From positions 208,514-272,513 of the forward strand of contig NZ_FOSL01000006.1 of NCBI RefSeq assembly GCF_900114255.1: a DNA stretch of 64,000 bases, written 5' to 3'. The notes beneath the pieces are model-generated. The model made no database searches, had not been told where the DNA came from, and worked only from the letters and a program-made list of their open reading frames with translations. This stretch comes from Neomesorhizobium albiziae (GTDB taxonomy: Bacteria; Pseudomonadota; Alphaproteobacteria; Rhizobiales; Rhizobiaceae). Below are positions 9,027 through 16,763 of the stretch, piece by piece. How positions within the stretch are numbered: position 1 is the first letter of the stretch; the number at the start of each line of letters is the position of its first letter. The position numbers were made by a program, and so were the translations under genes.

Positions 9027-9132
9027 CCTACAGCGCTTCGCGGCGAATGGGATTCGGCGGCCGCGCTGCAGCTTCTCAGTTGCGCATGTCGTTTTTCCCG
9101 AAACCGAGGACACTTTCGGGCGACATGCATTA
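9027..9132 (+). repeat. 106-base intergenic repeat, copy 2
   Basis: This is the better preserved copy of the repeat at 3494-3599. Its right half (9084-9128) can fold into a strong two-part hairpin: GCATGTCG pairs with CGACATGC and CCCGAAA with TTTCGGG, around CCGAGGACAC. It lies in the 458-base gap between the permease and the ompA-like gene, which otherwise holds only the terminator at 9184. Confidence 0.8.
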
Positions 9133-9183
9133 AAAGTTCGCTTCTCGAAATCCACCATTTTTCGGTTCGCCAACTTGCAGCAG

Positions 9184-9223
9184 CAAAAGAAGAGCCCGGC
9201 CGGATCAGATGATCCGCCGGGCC
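9184..9223 (-). terminator. Rho-independent terminator of the ompA-like gene
   Basis: Read on the minus strand, a long G+C-rich stem (GGCCCGGCGGATCA facing TGATCCGGCCGGGC, with one bulge) is followed by TCTTCTTTT. It lies about 90 bases after the stop of the ompA-like gene. A second perfect hairpin at 9270-9303 (arms GTCCTGTCCGC/GCGGACAGGAC) lies between them and lacks a T run. Confidence 0.7.
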
Positions 9224-9313
9224 CCTTCGCCATCGTCCCCCGGCTGGGGGGACGGGGCAGGGAACTTTTGTCCTGTCCGCGGGACCGAGCCGGCGGACAG
9301 GACCTGGCTCACA

Positions 9314-11287
9314 TCATCTAGCGCTCGCCACCGGGGCGACAAGCGGAGTGACGCGGCGGATCGCGACGCGGCGGTTTTCGCGTTCGCGCGCTTCGGTGTT
9401 CACCTTGAGGAACTGCTCGCCATAACCTTGAGGCGCCAGGTTTTCCGGCTGGATGCCGAACACATTGGTCAGCGCCTCGGCGACCGCCTCCGCCCGCCGG
9501 TCAGACAGCGCCAGATTGGCATCGTTGGAGCCGACTGCATCGGTGTGGCCTTCGATCAGGAACGTTTCCGCCGGGTTCTCCTTCAGCAGACGCTCCATCG
9601 CATTGGCGACGCCTTCGAGCTTGGCGATCTCGCTTTCGGCGATTTCGGCCGAACCGAACTCGAAGTTGATGGTGTCGAGATCGATGCGACGCACCTTGTC
9701 GCGGATGCGGGCCGAACGCTTCACCTCGTCGATCGAGTAGAGACGTTCCACACGCTCGACCGGCGGCTGGTCGAGGAAGGTATAGTAGTCCTCTTCATCG
9801 TCGACACGCTCGGAATCGAGGATGTACTCATCGACGGGGATCGTCAGGCGCATCGGCGGCAGGTCGAGGCCGGGATCGCGCCATTCGCCGACGCGGTCGT
9901 AATTCTCCTCGTCGACATAGACCAGGACATACTCGCGGTCGTCGGGCGCGATACGCGAGCGCCGGACGATGTCGCCATAGCGGTCGCGGATGGTGATGAC
10001 GCGGGAGCCATCCTCACGCTCGATGACCTCGCGGGTGCGGCCGCGCGGCAGTTCCTCGTAATAGACGTCGCGGGCGCCGCGCGTCAGGCGCGGACGATCG
10101 TTGCTCTGCACGATGATCTGGTTGTTGATCTGGATGATGGTGCGGTCGCCCACCTCGCGCACAACTTCTGCCGCCTGCGGGCGCTCGCGCACGAATTCCT
10201 CCGGTTTCACCTCGATGCGTTTGCCCTGCTCGGCGGTGACGGCCTGGATCTGCGCCGGCGCGATATCGATCTGGGCCGCGCCGTCATCGGCGGGCGGCGC
10301 AGAAGGTTCGCCAACTGGCTGTGCCGGCTGCGCGGGCGCCGCCTGGCCAGGCTCCGCCGCGGGAGCCGCGGGCTGACCGGGTTCCGTTGCGGGAGCTGCG
10401 GGCTGGCCAGGTTCCGTCGCGGGAACTGCCGGCTGCTGGCCGTCCACTGCCGGCGGCTGCTTCTGGCTGTCGAGCACCGGCGCCTGGCCTTCGGGAGCTG
10501 TCGGCGCTTCGCCTGATGGCTGCGTCGGCTCGGCGCCCGGCTGTGCGGGCTGTTCGCCTGCGGGGGCGGTTTGCGCCGGCGCTTCGCCGCCCGGAGCGGG
10601 CGCAGCCGGGGTTTCAGGCTGCGGAGCAGGCTCGGCCGGAGCCTCGGGCTGGGCCGGTTGCGCGGGGACTTCGGAAGCCGGGGCCTGTTCCGCCGGAGCT
10701 TGTGGCTGGGGCGTCGGTTCGGCCGGAGCCTGATCCGCCGGGGCGGCAGGAGTTTCCGGCGCGGGTGCTGCAGGTTGTTCGGCCGCAGGCGCTTCGGGTT
10801 GCGGCTGTGCTTCGGGAGCGGGCTGTTCGGCGGGTGCTTGAGCCGGTGCTTCCTGCGAAGGCTCTGCCTGCGGAGCAGGCTCGGCTTCAGGTGCCGCTTC
10901 GGGCGCAGGCTCCGCCTGCGGCGCCGGTTCGGGCTCAGGCTCGGCCTGTGGCGCCGGCTCAGGTGCGGGTTCTGCCTGCGGGGCAGGGGCCTGCTCAGCC
11001 GGAGCCTCCGGTTCAGGTGCGGGGGCTGCTTCTGGTTCGGGCGCGGGCTCGGCGGCCGGCGCCTGTTCCGGTTCCGGCGCGGCTTCCGGTGCGGGCTCCT
11101 CCGCAGCCGGGGGCGCCTCTTCCTGCTGTTTCTTCTTCAGAAGCTCTTCTTCGGAACTGCCTTCTTCCGCCTGGGCCAGAAGATAGGACTTTGCCGTTGC
11201 GGTTTCCGATGCGAATGCCGCAAGCGGCGTCGACGCCATCAGCAGGCCAAACGCGGTGCCTGCCAGAATCCTGGATTGGCGTTTCAT
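9314..11287 (-). CDS. OmpA-family outer membrane protein with long Pro/Ala/Glu-rich region
   Basis: A 657-residue exported protein. A signal peptide is at residues 1-28 (KRQSRILAGTAFGLLMAST, then AFA-S cleavage). Residues about 40-310 are almost entirely Pro, Ala, Glu and Gln in short repeats (EPAPEPEAAP-like). A middle region rich in charged residues contains a RDRYGDIVRRSR-type segment. The C-terminal OmpA domain carries NFEFGSAEI, IEGHTDAVGSNDANLALSDRRA and GYGEQF, which bind peptidoglycan. The repeat region probably spans the periplasm or extends outward. I chose the start at 11287 because it gives a signal peptide and has GGAGAGAC upstream; the frame is open further upstream but without a leader. 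Confidence 0.85.
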   Translation of the reverse strand: MKRQSRILAGTAFGLLMASTPLAAFASETATAKSYLLAQAEEGSSEEELLKKKQQEEAPPAAEEPAPEAAPEPEQAPAAEPAPEPEAAPAPEPEAPAEQAPAPQAEPAPEPAPQAEPEPEPAPQAEPAPEAAPEAEPAPQAEPSQEAPAQAPAEQPAPEAQPQPEAPAAEQPAAPAPETPAAPADQAPAEPTPQPQAPAEQAPASEVPAQPAQPEAPAEPAPQPETPAAPAPGGEAPAQTAPAGEQPAQPGAEPTQPSGEAPTAPEGQAPVLDSQKQPPAVDGQQPAVPATEPGQPAAPATEPGQPAAPAAEPGQAAPAQPAQPVGEPSAPPADDGAAQIDIAPAQIQAVTAEQGKRIEVKPEEFVRERPQAAEVVREVGDRTIIQINNQIIVQSNDRPRLTRGARDVYYEELPRGRTREVIEREDGSRVITIRDRYGDIVRRSRIAPDDREYVLVYVDEENYDRVGEWRDPGLDLPPMRLTIPVDEYILDSERVDDEEDYYTFLDQPPVERVERLYSIDEVKRSARIRDKVRRIDLDTINFEFGSAEIAESEIAKLEGVANAMERLLKENPAETFLIEGHTDAVGSNDANLALSDRRAEAVAEALTNVFGIQPENLAPQGYGEQFLKVNTEARERENRRVAIRRVTPLVAPVASAR

Positions 11288-11489
11288 ATAGTGTCTCTCC
11301 TGTCGTGCCGTCCCATCGCTGGCCAAACACCCAACATTCGAATTTGTTCCTGTTCGGCCCGCAATACGGTCTTTACCGGGCAATAGACCGGCCGCAAGGT
11401 GGCGCCAACATGGCCAAATCCGGGTTCGAAGCCTCCGCGGCAATTCCAATGGGCTTGACCCGGCGACCGCCCGGGCTCACATCACAGCA

Positions 11490-11936
11490 ATGGAAACGCC
11501 GTTCTGGAAGACGAAATCGCTGGAGGAGATGAGCCGGCGCGAGTGGGAATCGTTGTGCGACGGCTGCGGCAAATGCTGCATGGCGAAGCTGGAGGACGAG
11601 GATACCGCCGAGATCTACTGGACGACGGTGGGCTGCCGGCTGTTCGATGCCGGCACCTGCCGTTGCAGCGATTACAAGAACCGGCTCGCCAAGGTGGAAG
11701 ACTGCGTGAAGCTGACGCCTGAAAATGTGCGCACGATCAGCTGGCTGCCGGCAAGCTGCGCCTACCGGCTGGTTGCCGAGGGCAGGGACCTCTACTGGTG
11801 GCATCCATTGATTTCGGGCACCACGGAGAGTGTGCACGAGGCCGGCATTTCGGTGCGCGGCCGTGTGACCGCGTCGGAGAGCGACATGGCTTCACCCGAA
11901 GACTATTTCGATCACATGATCGAGGATGAGCTTTAG
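11490..11936 (+). CDS. YcgN-family cysteine cluster protein (UPF0260)
   Basis: A 148-residue cytoplasmic protein of the YkgJ/YcgN family. The cysteine cluster is visible: [14 protein letters not shown] at residues 24-37, then [15 protein letters not shown] at about residue 48. These residues are thought to bind zinc or an iron-sulfur cluster. The protein ends in a conserved [19 protein letters not shown] tail. The biochemical role is not established in the family. It stands alone. Confidence 0.85.
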   Translation: METPFWKTKSLEEMSRREWESLCDGCGKCCMAKLEDEDTAEIYWTTVGCRLFDAGTCRCSDYKNRLAKVEDCVKLTPENVRTISWLPASCAYRLVAEGRDLYWWHPLISGTTESVHEAGISVRGRVTASESDMASPEDYFDHMIEDEL

Positions 11937-12164
11937 GCGGCGTGCCGCCGATCTGTTCCTGCCTGGCAGTGAAGATATTGCGCTGCTTCCCGTCAAATGC
12001 CCGGGGTCAGGCCATCCAGGACGCCGATGCGGCGCGCCGGGCCGCTAATCCAAAACATGAATGCTGCATGAACATGCGGTTCGCACCGGGTTCAGCTTGA
12101 CTGGCGCATTGTCTCCCCATCGCTTCGGCGAAAAAGGATCGACCCTCGAACACTGGAGAGAAAC

Positions 12165-12551
12165 ATGTTCAGCAAACTCAAGGCCGCCGCCATTTCCGCT
12201 CTTGTCGGCATCACCGCTCTTACCGCCGTTCCGGCGACCGCGCAGGAAAGCGGCGTCTACCTGAATTTCGGCGGCCGCGGCGACACCGGCGCCGGCGTCT
12301 ATTTCGGCGACGACAGCCGCGTGCAGTACCGCGAGGATCGCCGCTATTATCGCGACCGCCGCGACCGCCGCGACCGCTGGGCCCGCGAGTGCACGCCGGG
12401 CCGGGCGCTCGACAAGGCCGAGCGCATGGGGGTGCGCCGCGCCCGCGTCGCCGACGTCAGCCGCCGCACCATCACGGTGGTCGGCCGTTCGCGCGGCGAC
12501 CGCGCCGTCATCACCTTCGCCCGGGCGCCGCGCTGCCCGATCATCGGCTGA
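12165..12551 (+). CDS. Small secreted arginine/aspartate-rich protein
   Basis: A 128-residue protein with a signal peptide (residues 1-26, SKLKAAAISALVGITALTAV, cleaved after ATA). The mature part has a glycine-rich stretch (FGGRGDTGAGVYFGDDSR), then tandem RDRR units (YRDRRDRRDRW), and ends with two cysteines that could pair. The layout is like small periplasmic proteins of unknown function found across Rhizobiales. GGAGAG precedes the ATG and a clear terminator follows. I do not know its function. Confidence 0.75.
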   Translation: MFSKLKAAAISALVGITALTAVPATAQESGVYLNFGGRGDTGAGVYFGDDSRVQYREDRRYYRDRRDRRDRWARECTPGRALDKAERMGVRRARVADVSRRTITVVGRSRGDRAVITFARAPRCPIIG

Positions 12552-12571
12552 TACGGCCGTTCATAAAAATG

Positions 12572-12603
12572 GCCGGAGGGGCGACCCTCCGGCTATTTTT
12601 TTG
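12572..12603 (+). terminator. Rho-independent terminator after the small secreted protein gene
   Basis: Perfect 9-base arms GCCGGAGGG/CCCTCCGGC flank the loop GCGA and are followed by TATTTTTTTG, 20 bases after the stop codon. Confidence 0.9.
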
Positions 12604-12721
12604 TCTTCAGCAGGCCTCGTTTAGAAGGGTCTCGGTTTTTCTAGAACCGATAACTCGATCCAACTATTTGTTTTTGCCGCATTTATGCGGACGCCAAATG
12701 ATTCCATTTGGCTGCAGAATG

Positions 12722-13432
12722 CTAGTTCAGCTCGAAGGTGACGTTGACCTGGACGCTGTAGGCGTTTTCGCCGGCCTGGATCGGGACCGCGTCTGCGCCG
12801 GCCTTGGCCGCATATTCCTGCATCATCGGCCGCGGCTGCTGGAAGTTCGGCATTTCGGAGATTTCGAGGATCCTGCCGAGTTTGACGCCGGCTGCCTCGG
12901 TCAGCGTCTTTGCCTTGGCGACGGCATCGGCGACGGCCTTCTTGCGCGCCTCCGTCATGACTTTCGACGGATCGTCGTTGGTGAATGAGATGCCGCCGCC
13001 CTGGTTGACGCCGAGGCCGACAGCCTTGTCGAGAATCTCGCCGGTCTTGGCGATGTCGCGCACGCGCACCGAAAGCGTGTTGGTGACCTGGTAGGCGACC
13101 AGCTTGGCTTCCTGGGTGCCATCCTGCTTGGGAGTGTAGTCGTAGCGCGGCGCGATCTGCACGCCGGCCGTTTGCAGGTCGCGCTCCTCGATGCCCGCCG
13201 ACTTCATCGCCGAGATGACCGCCGCCATGGCGTCGTTGTTGGCGGTGAGCGCCTCGCGCGCGGTGGCTGCCTCGCGCATCACGCTGAGCGACAGCAGCGC
13301 CATGTCGGGCGCCAGCGTGCTCTGGCCTTCGCCGACCACGATGATGCGTGGCGGCGGCTGGTCCGCAGCGCTGGCGACAGTGGGGATGGCCAGCGCCAAC
13401 GCCAGCGTCAGAGGCAGGATATTCGGTCTCAT
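12722..13432 (-). CDS. SIMPL-domain (DUF541) periplasmic protein
   Basis: A 236-residue exported protein with a signal peptide (RPNILPLTLALALAIPTVA, cleaved near ASA). The SIMPL domain fills the rest: IIVVGEGQSTLAPDMA at its start, AAVISAMKSAGIEERDLQT in the middle, and ARKKAVADAVAKAKTL before the final strands. The domain occurs in periplasmic proteins such as BP26 of Brucella. I chose the ATG at 13432, which has GGAG eight bases upstream and starts the signal peptide; an earlier ATG at 13459 does not. The cellular role is uncertain. Confidence 0.85.
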   Translation of the reverse strand: MRPNILPLTLALALAIPTVASAADQPPPRIIVVGEGQSTLAPDMALLSLSVMREAATAREALTANNDAMAAVISAMKSAGIEERDLQTAGVQIAPRYDYTPKQDGTQEAKLVAYQVTNTLSVRVRDIAKTGEILDKAVGLGVNQGGGISFTNDDPSKVMTEARKKAVADAVAKAKTLTEAAGVKLGRILEISEMPNFQQPRPMMQEYAAKAGADAVPIQAGENAYSVQVNVTFELN

Positions 13433-13559
13433 GTCATTCTCCGTTTCGCAACGAGCCATGCGGCGGCGTCTACGGCGTGGTCGTTACGGCGACATTATGT
13501 GGCGATTGCGGCGAACTGTCTTGTGCGCCCCGAAAAAAGCAACTATCCAGCCCGGCGTG

Positions 13560-13635
13560 GGGCCTGTAGCTCAATGGTTAGAGCCGGCGGCTCATAACCG
13601 CTTGGTTGGGGGTTCGAGTCCCTCCGGGCCCACCA
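13560..13635 (+). tRNA. tRNA with CAT anticodon (tRNA-Met / Ile2 type); likely attachment site
   Basis: The 76-base gene folds as a cloverleaf: acceptor arms GGGCCTG/CGGGCCC with one G-T pair, a D arm with AGCTCAATGGTTAGAGC, an anticodon CAT at 13593-13595, a T arm with GGTTCGAGTCC, and an encoded CCA end. The body (GCGGCTCATAACCGCTTGGT) resembles the isoleucine tRNA whose CAT anticodon is modified to lysidine more than an elongator methionine tRNA, though such genes are often annotated tRNA-Met. An integrase gene begins on the other strand 25 bases after the CCA end, so the 3' half of this gene is the likely attB-derived site. Confidence 0.93.
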
Positions 13636-13660
13636 TTACCCATCTCGGCTCATTGATTTC

Positions 13661-14884
13661 TCAAGATTTTTTGGCTGATTTTGTCCCACTCAAATCAACC
13701 CCCTCGGAAAGTGGGACAATTTTGTTCTCGTTCCGGTCGATGACGAGTAGGTGGCGAGCAGCCTTGGCCACCTTCCGCCGGCGCGCTTTACGGATGTAGA
13801 GGTCAGGCTGCTGATACGTCGTCCAGCCATAAATCGCCTTGAGCTGTTCGTGCGTAGCGCCGTTCTCAGCTGCAATCGTCGCACCGGCCTTCCTCAGCCC
13901 GTGTGCGCTGCAGTGCGGCAAGCCAGCCTCGTCGCACCACTGGCGCATTTTGTTCCCGAGACCGTTCCCGGAGAACGGGCTGCCATATTCGTTGACCAGG
14001 AAAGTCATCTGGTCGGCCGGTGTCGCATTTAGTTCGGCCTCAAGCTCAGGAAGCAATGGGATCTCGACCATAACGGGATCGCTGTTACGACTTGTCTTTC
14101 CTGGCTTGATTCTGATCCATTTCTCCCATTCGCTGATTTCATCGTTATGGACGAGCGTGATGTGCTGTCGGCCGAAGATAGCGGCGTCAGAAAGCCGCAG
14201 GCCGGTGAGCATGAAGATCGCAAGCGCACGCCTGGCCGTTGTGCCGCGGGGGTGACGTTCTTCGTACCGTACGATTTCCGTAACCTCCCAGGTGTGCCAG
14301 CCGTACCCGCTCTTCAGTCGCTTAATGCCTCGAGCCGGGTTCAAATCGACGAGCTCGGCTTCCTTTGCCCATTCGAACATCGCGCTGATGGATTTTACGA
14401 TATTGTTTGCGGCGCCGAGGGCGTCGAGCCTTGTGTCCCTGATCTCCTTGACATGAGACCGTTTCATGCCGGCGAACGGCAGAGACCCCTTGGTGGGATA
14501 CTGTGGATCGAGGTCGCCTTCGAGCGGATGAGGCAATTCGCACACGCGCTCCAGCATTGCTCGTCGCCGCGCCATAGTGTCTTCAGTGATCTCCGCGCCG
14601 CCGCGACGGTAGTACTCCTGGCAAAGCCACAGCAACGTGCCCTTCTTGGCTGGCTCGGGAGGCTCCGGGATGGATCGGACAGCCTTGGGAAGAGTGCCGG
14701 GCCGGAAATAGGCGACCCCGGCACGCGCACAGCGCAGCTCCTCGAGGAACTCGTCGCTGCCGATCGGTTCTCGGAGCCGGACCTTCTTCCGACCGGGTGC
14801 GCGAAAATAGTACCGATCATTGCCGTGGCGATCAGTGTCCTTCACGACGCCCTTAAGATCGACCTTCACAGGCTCATCCGTCAT
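13661..14884 (-). CDS. Tyrosine recombinase (island integrase)
   Basis: A 407-residue phage-type integrase. The catalytic residues are visible: Arg in MLTGLRLSDA (about residue 235), His-x-x-Arg in SAHGLRKAGA (about residue 340), and Tyr in QPDLYIRKA (about residue 372). The N-terminal half holds an arm-binding region (YYFRAPGRKKVRLRE) and a core-binding helical domain. It sits next to the 3' end of the tRNA and points toward it, the standard arrangement for tRNA-targeted islands. I took the ATG at 14884, which overlaps the upstream stop as ATGA. In Mesorhizobium tripartite elements an integrase called IntM acts at a Met tRNA; this gene is a candidate for that type, which I cannot prove. Confidence 0.9.
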   Translation of the reverse strand: MTDEPVKVDLKGVVKDTDRHGNDRYYFRAPGRKKVRLREPIGSDEFLEELRCARAGVAYFRPGTLPKAVRSIPEPPEPAKKGTLLWLCQEYYRRGGAEITEDTMARRRAMLERVCELPHPLEGDLDPQYPTKGSLPFAGMKRSHVKEIRDTRLDALGAANNIVKSISAMFEWAKEAELVDLNPARGIKRLKSGYGWHTWEVTEIVRYEERHPRGTTARRALAIFMLTGLRLSDAAIFGRQHITLVHNDEISEWEKWIRIKPGKTSRNSDPVMVEIPLLPELEAELNATPADQMTFLVNEYGSPFSGNGLGNKMRQWCDEAGLPHCSAHGLRKAGATIAAENGATHEQLKAIYGWTTYQQPDLYIRKARRRKVAKAARHLLVIDRNENKIVPLSEGVDLSGTKSAKKS

Positions 14885-15165
14885 TTTCGTGGTTTTCGAT
14901 CCCAAGGATTGTCTGGCAGCAAATCTTCGTCAAGGTTTGGTGCTTCTTCGACTTGGCGGTGGGGGAGCTTTCGAAACGCCAATACAAGCTCTTCGACGTC
15001 CCAAACGATGCGTCCTTTGCTTGGCATTCGTGGCTGCGGCATCCGGCCGTCCTGAACCATTTCATCAAAGGTCGTTGGGCTCACGCCTATGAACGTCGCA
15101 GCCTGCTCGCGATTGATTCCTACTGGCGGGAGCGAGGGCGGCAAAACGTTCAGGGCACGTGACAT
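14881..15165 (-). CDS. Small helix-turn-helix protein, likely excisionase (recombination directionality factor)
   Basis: A 94-residue protein with an AlpA/MerR-like winged helix: INREQAATFIGVSPTTFDEM for the two DNA-binding helices, then GRMPQPRMPSKGRIVWDVEE for the wing, the usual form of excisionases and phage AlpA proteins. Its stop overlaps the integrase start (ATGA), so the two are translated together. This pairing is how Mesorhizobium symbiosis elements encode their recombination directionality factors. I prefer the internal ATG at 15165; the frame is open to 15219. Confidence 0.8.
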   Translation of the reverse strand: MSRALNVLPPSLPPVGINREQAATFIGVSPTTFDEMVQDGRMPQPRMPSKGRIVWDVEELVLAFRKLPHRQVEEAPNLDEDLLPDNPWDRKPRK

Positions 15166-15859
15166 CGGCTTTAGCTCTCCAGCTAAAACCCTCGCGTTGA
15201 AAGCGCGTCTTTGGCGCACCTCTTTCGTTCCGTGCAGCTGTCCGAAAATTGCAGACGCTCATTCATGTCCTGGCCCTAATGCTTGCAGCCTTACCCTCGG
15301 TCTTCAGACCCAGGATTGCTCAAGACACCGGATACCCATTCAACTTTTGTGTACGACGATGCATATCTTTTATGCGATCGATACCCAGAGTTGAATTGGG
15401 GCACGACTTGGAGTGAAAATGCCCGTCGACCGAGAAATGTTGGGCCAGAGGCGGAATCGAGAGCGTTGCCAATGTAACTAATTCCGAACGCATTTTTTCA
15501 TTGGCCAGAGGGCGACGATACCAACAAAGATGCCAAAAACCTTTTCTGTGGATTGGCCGTTCCGAAGCTTATGGGCCAGAGATCGAGCAATGCGCGGGAC
15601 CGCACATCGCTACCGACGACGTCTTCGGCTGGGAGTACCTCCTGCAAGGGCCCGAGGAATGACGGGTGCGGATTGGTCGAACTCGATCTTGCGAAGCACA
15701 GGTCGGGAAGTACGTCACCGAAGTTTCGAGCCCGTCCCGGCACGGCGAGACCAATTTTCGATAGCGGGACCGCAGCGATCCTTGTACTCACCGCGGCTTC
15801 CCGGCCCGAGATCTTGACGATCGCTATCTGGGTCAATTCTTTCTCGATTGAGCCGCGGG
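15166..15859. other. Region without a recognised gene
   Basis: About 700 bases lie between the excisionase and the 3' end of ubiV. A minus-strand frame is open through 15498-15938, with a plausible peptide (a FGDVLPDLCFARSS segment near its middle), but it overlaps ubiV, has no ribosome site and matches no family I know. It may be the remains of an older gene. I see no RNA gene or repeat here. Confidence 0.4.
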
Positions 15860-16759
15860 TCAGATGGTGTCCGGTACGTGGCACCCCGGTCGACCGTGAG
15901 GGAATCCAACGGCCAGCGCGCCCGGGAGATCGAGACATGACAGGATAAAGCGGGCGCCTGTCGGCGTTTCCGCTCCGTCGAGCAACGCGCGATAGGTTTG
16001 GGCGACGATGACCATGTCGACGGTTTGCGGAGACAGCCTCAACCGCGTGACGCCGCAGGCTAGAAGATCGGCGGATTCGGGGCAGAAGGCCTGCACCTGA
16101 TGGGACAGGGTCTGCACGCCGTTGACCGCCAGGAATTCCTGGCCGTCAAGTGTATCGACCGAAAGACCGTCGGGGTTTTCTTCACAGGTGAATTGACAGG
16201 AGTCCTTGTGAAGGCCGTGCAGCCGGGCGTGATAGCAACGTCCCGATAGCGCGAGCGGAAGGCGACCGAAGGCGAAAAGTTCGAACTCCACCTCCGGACA
16301 TGCGCGCGCCATAGTCCCGGTGACAGCCAACGAAAGTTCGACGGGCGGACAGATCGTCCGAGCACCTCTTCGGATCAGAAATTGCGCGCTGGCCTCGTTG
16401 TAGACATTCACGAACGGACCGGCCACGAATGGCTGGCCGAAGCGTGTCGGCAGCGCCGTGATGTCGTTGATTTCCACCAATCGCCCGTCGGAACACAATT
16501 CCTCTACCGCCTTGCGTTCGCGGACGGTCGCCGGCGCTGCAAGGGTGGAAAGCACCACTTCTTTCCCGCCGCGTTCGAGCCGCTCGATGATTTCCGGCCA
16601 GACCGGGTCGGAAAACGGCATTCGCTTGCCACAGACGACCTCGCCGATATGCACTCTGTCGATCGCCGCTTCGTCGGCGATGCGCCGGTAGAAGTTCGCC
16701 AGGCGATCGGCCGGCCAGTGGAAGAAAACCGGGCCGAGCGTCAGTGCTATTCTCGCCAC
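15860..16759 (-). CDS. ubiV: UbiV, O2-independent ubiquinone hydroxylation protein (U32 family)
   Basis: A 299-residue U32-family protein. With UbiU it replaces the O2-dependent flavin hydroxylases of ubiquinone synthesis when oxygen is absent. The four cysteines that hold the 4Fe-4S cluster are visible: one in EVVCGKRMPF (about residue 43) and three in GRCYHARLHGLHKDSCQFTC (C-x14-C-x3-C, about residues 175-194). The start is a GTG at 16759 with GGAGATGAGACC just upstream, four bases after the ubiU stop. The frame is open far upstream, but that part only repeats the ubiU 3' end in another frame. It is the last gene of ubiT-ubiU-ubiV. Confidence 0.92.
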   Translation of the reverse strand: MARIALTLGPVFFHWPADRLANFYRRIADEAAIDRVHIGEVVCGKRMPFSDPVWPEIIERLERGGKEVVLSTLAAPATVRERKAVEELCSDGRLVEINDITALPTRFGQPFVAGPFVNVYNEASAQFLIRRGARTICPPVELSLAVTGTMARACPEVEFELFAFGRLPLALSGRCYHARLHGLHKDSCQFTCEENPDGLSVDTLDGQEFLAVNGVQTLSHQVQAFCPESADLLACGVTRLRLSPQTVDMVIVAQTYRALLDGAETPTGARFILSCLDLPGALAVGFPHGRPGCHVPDTI

Positions 16760-16763
16760 GGTC

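Noticed and set aside
7656..9212. A plus-strand frame of 518 codons.
   Set aside because: It is the complement of the APC permease gene and its upstream region; the peptide is rich in Asp, His and Arg, as expected for an antisense membrane-protein frame.
9270..9303. A perfect 11-base hairpin after the ompA-like gene, considered as its terminator.
   Set aside because: No T run follows on the minus strand; the hairpin at 9184-9223 has one and is the better terminator.
10321..11532. Long plus-strand open frames (403 and 271 codons) rich in Arg, Pro, Ala or Gly, Leu, Cys.
   Set aside because: They are antisense to the repeat region of the OmpA gene; its biased codons keep the other frames open. 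They have no ribosome site or domain.
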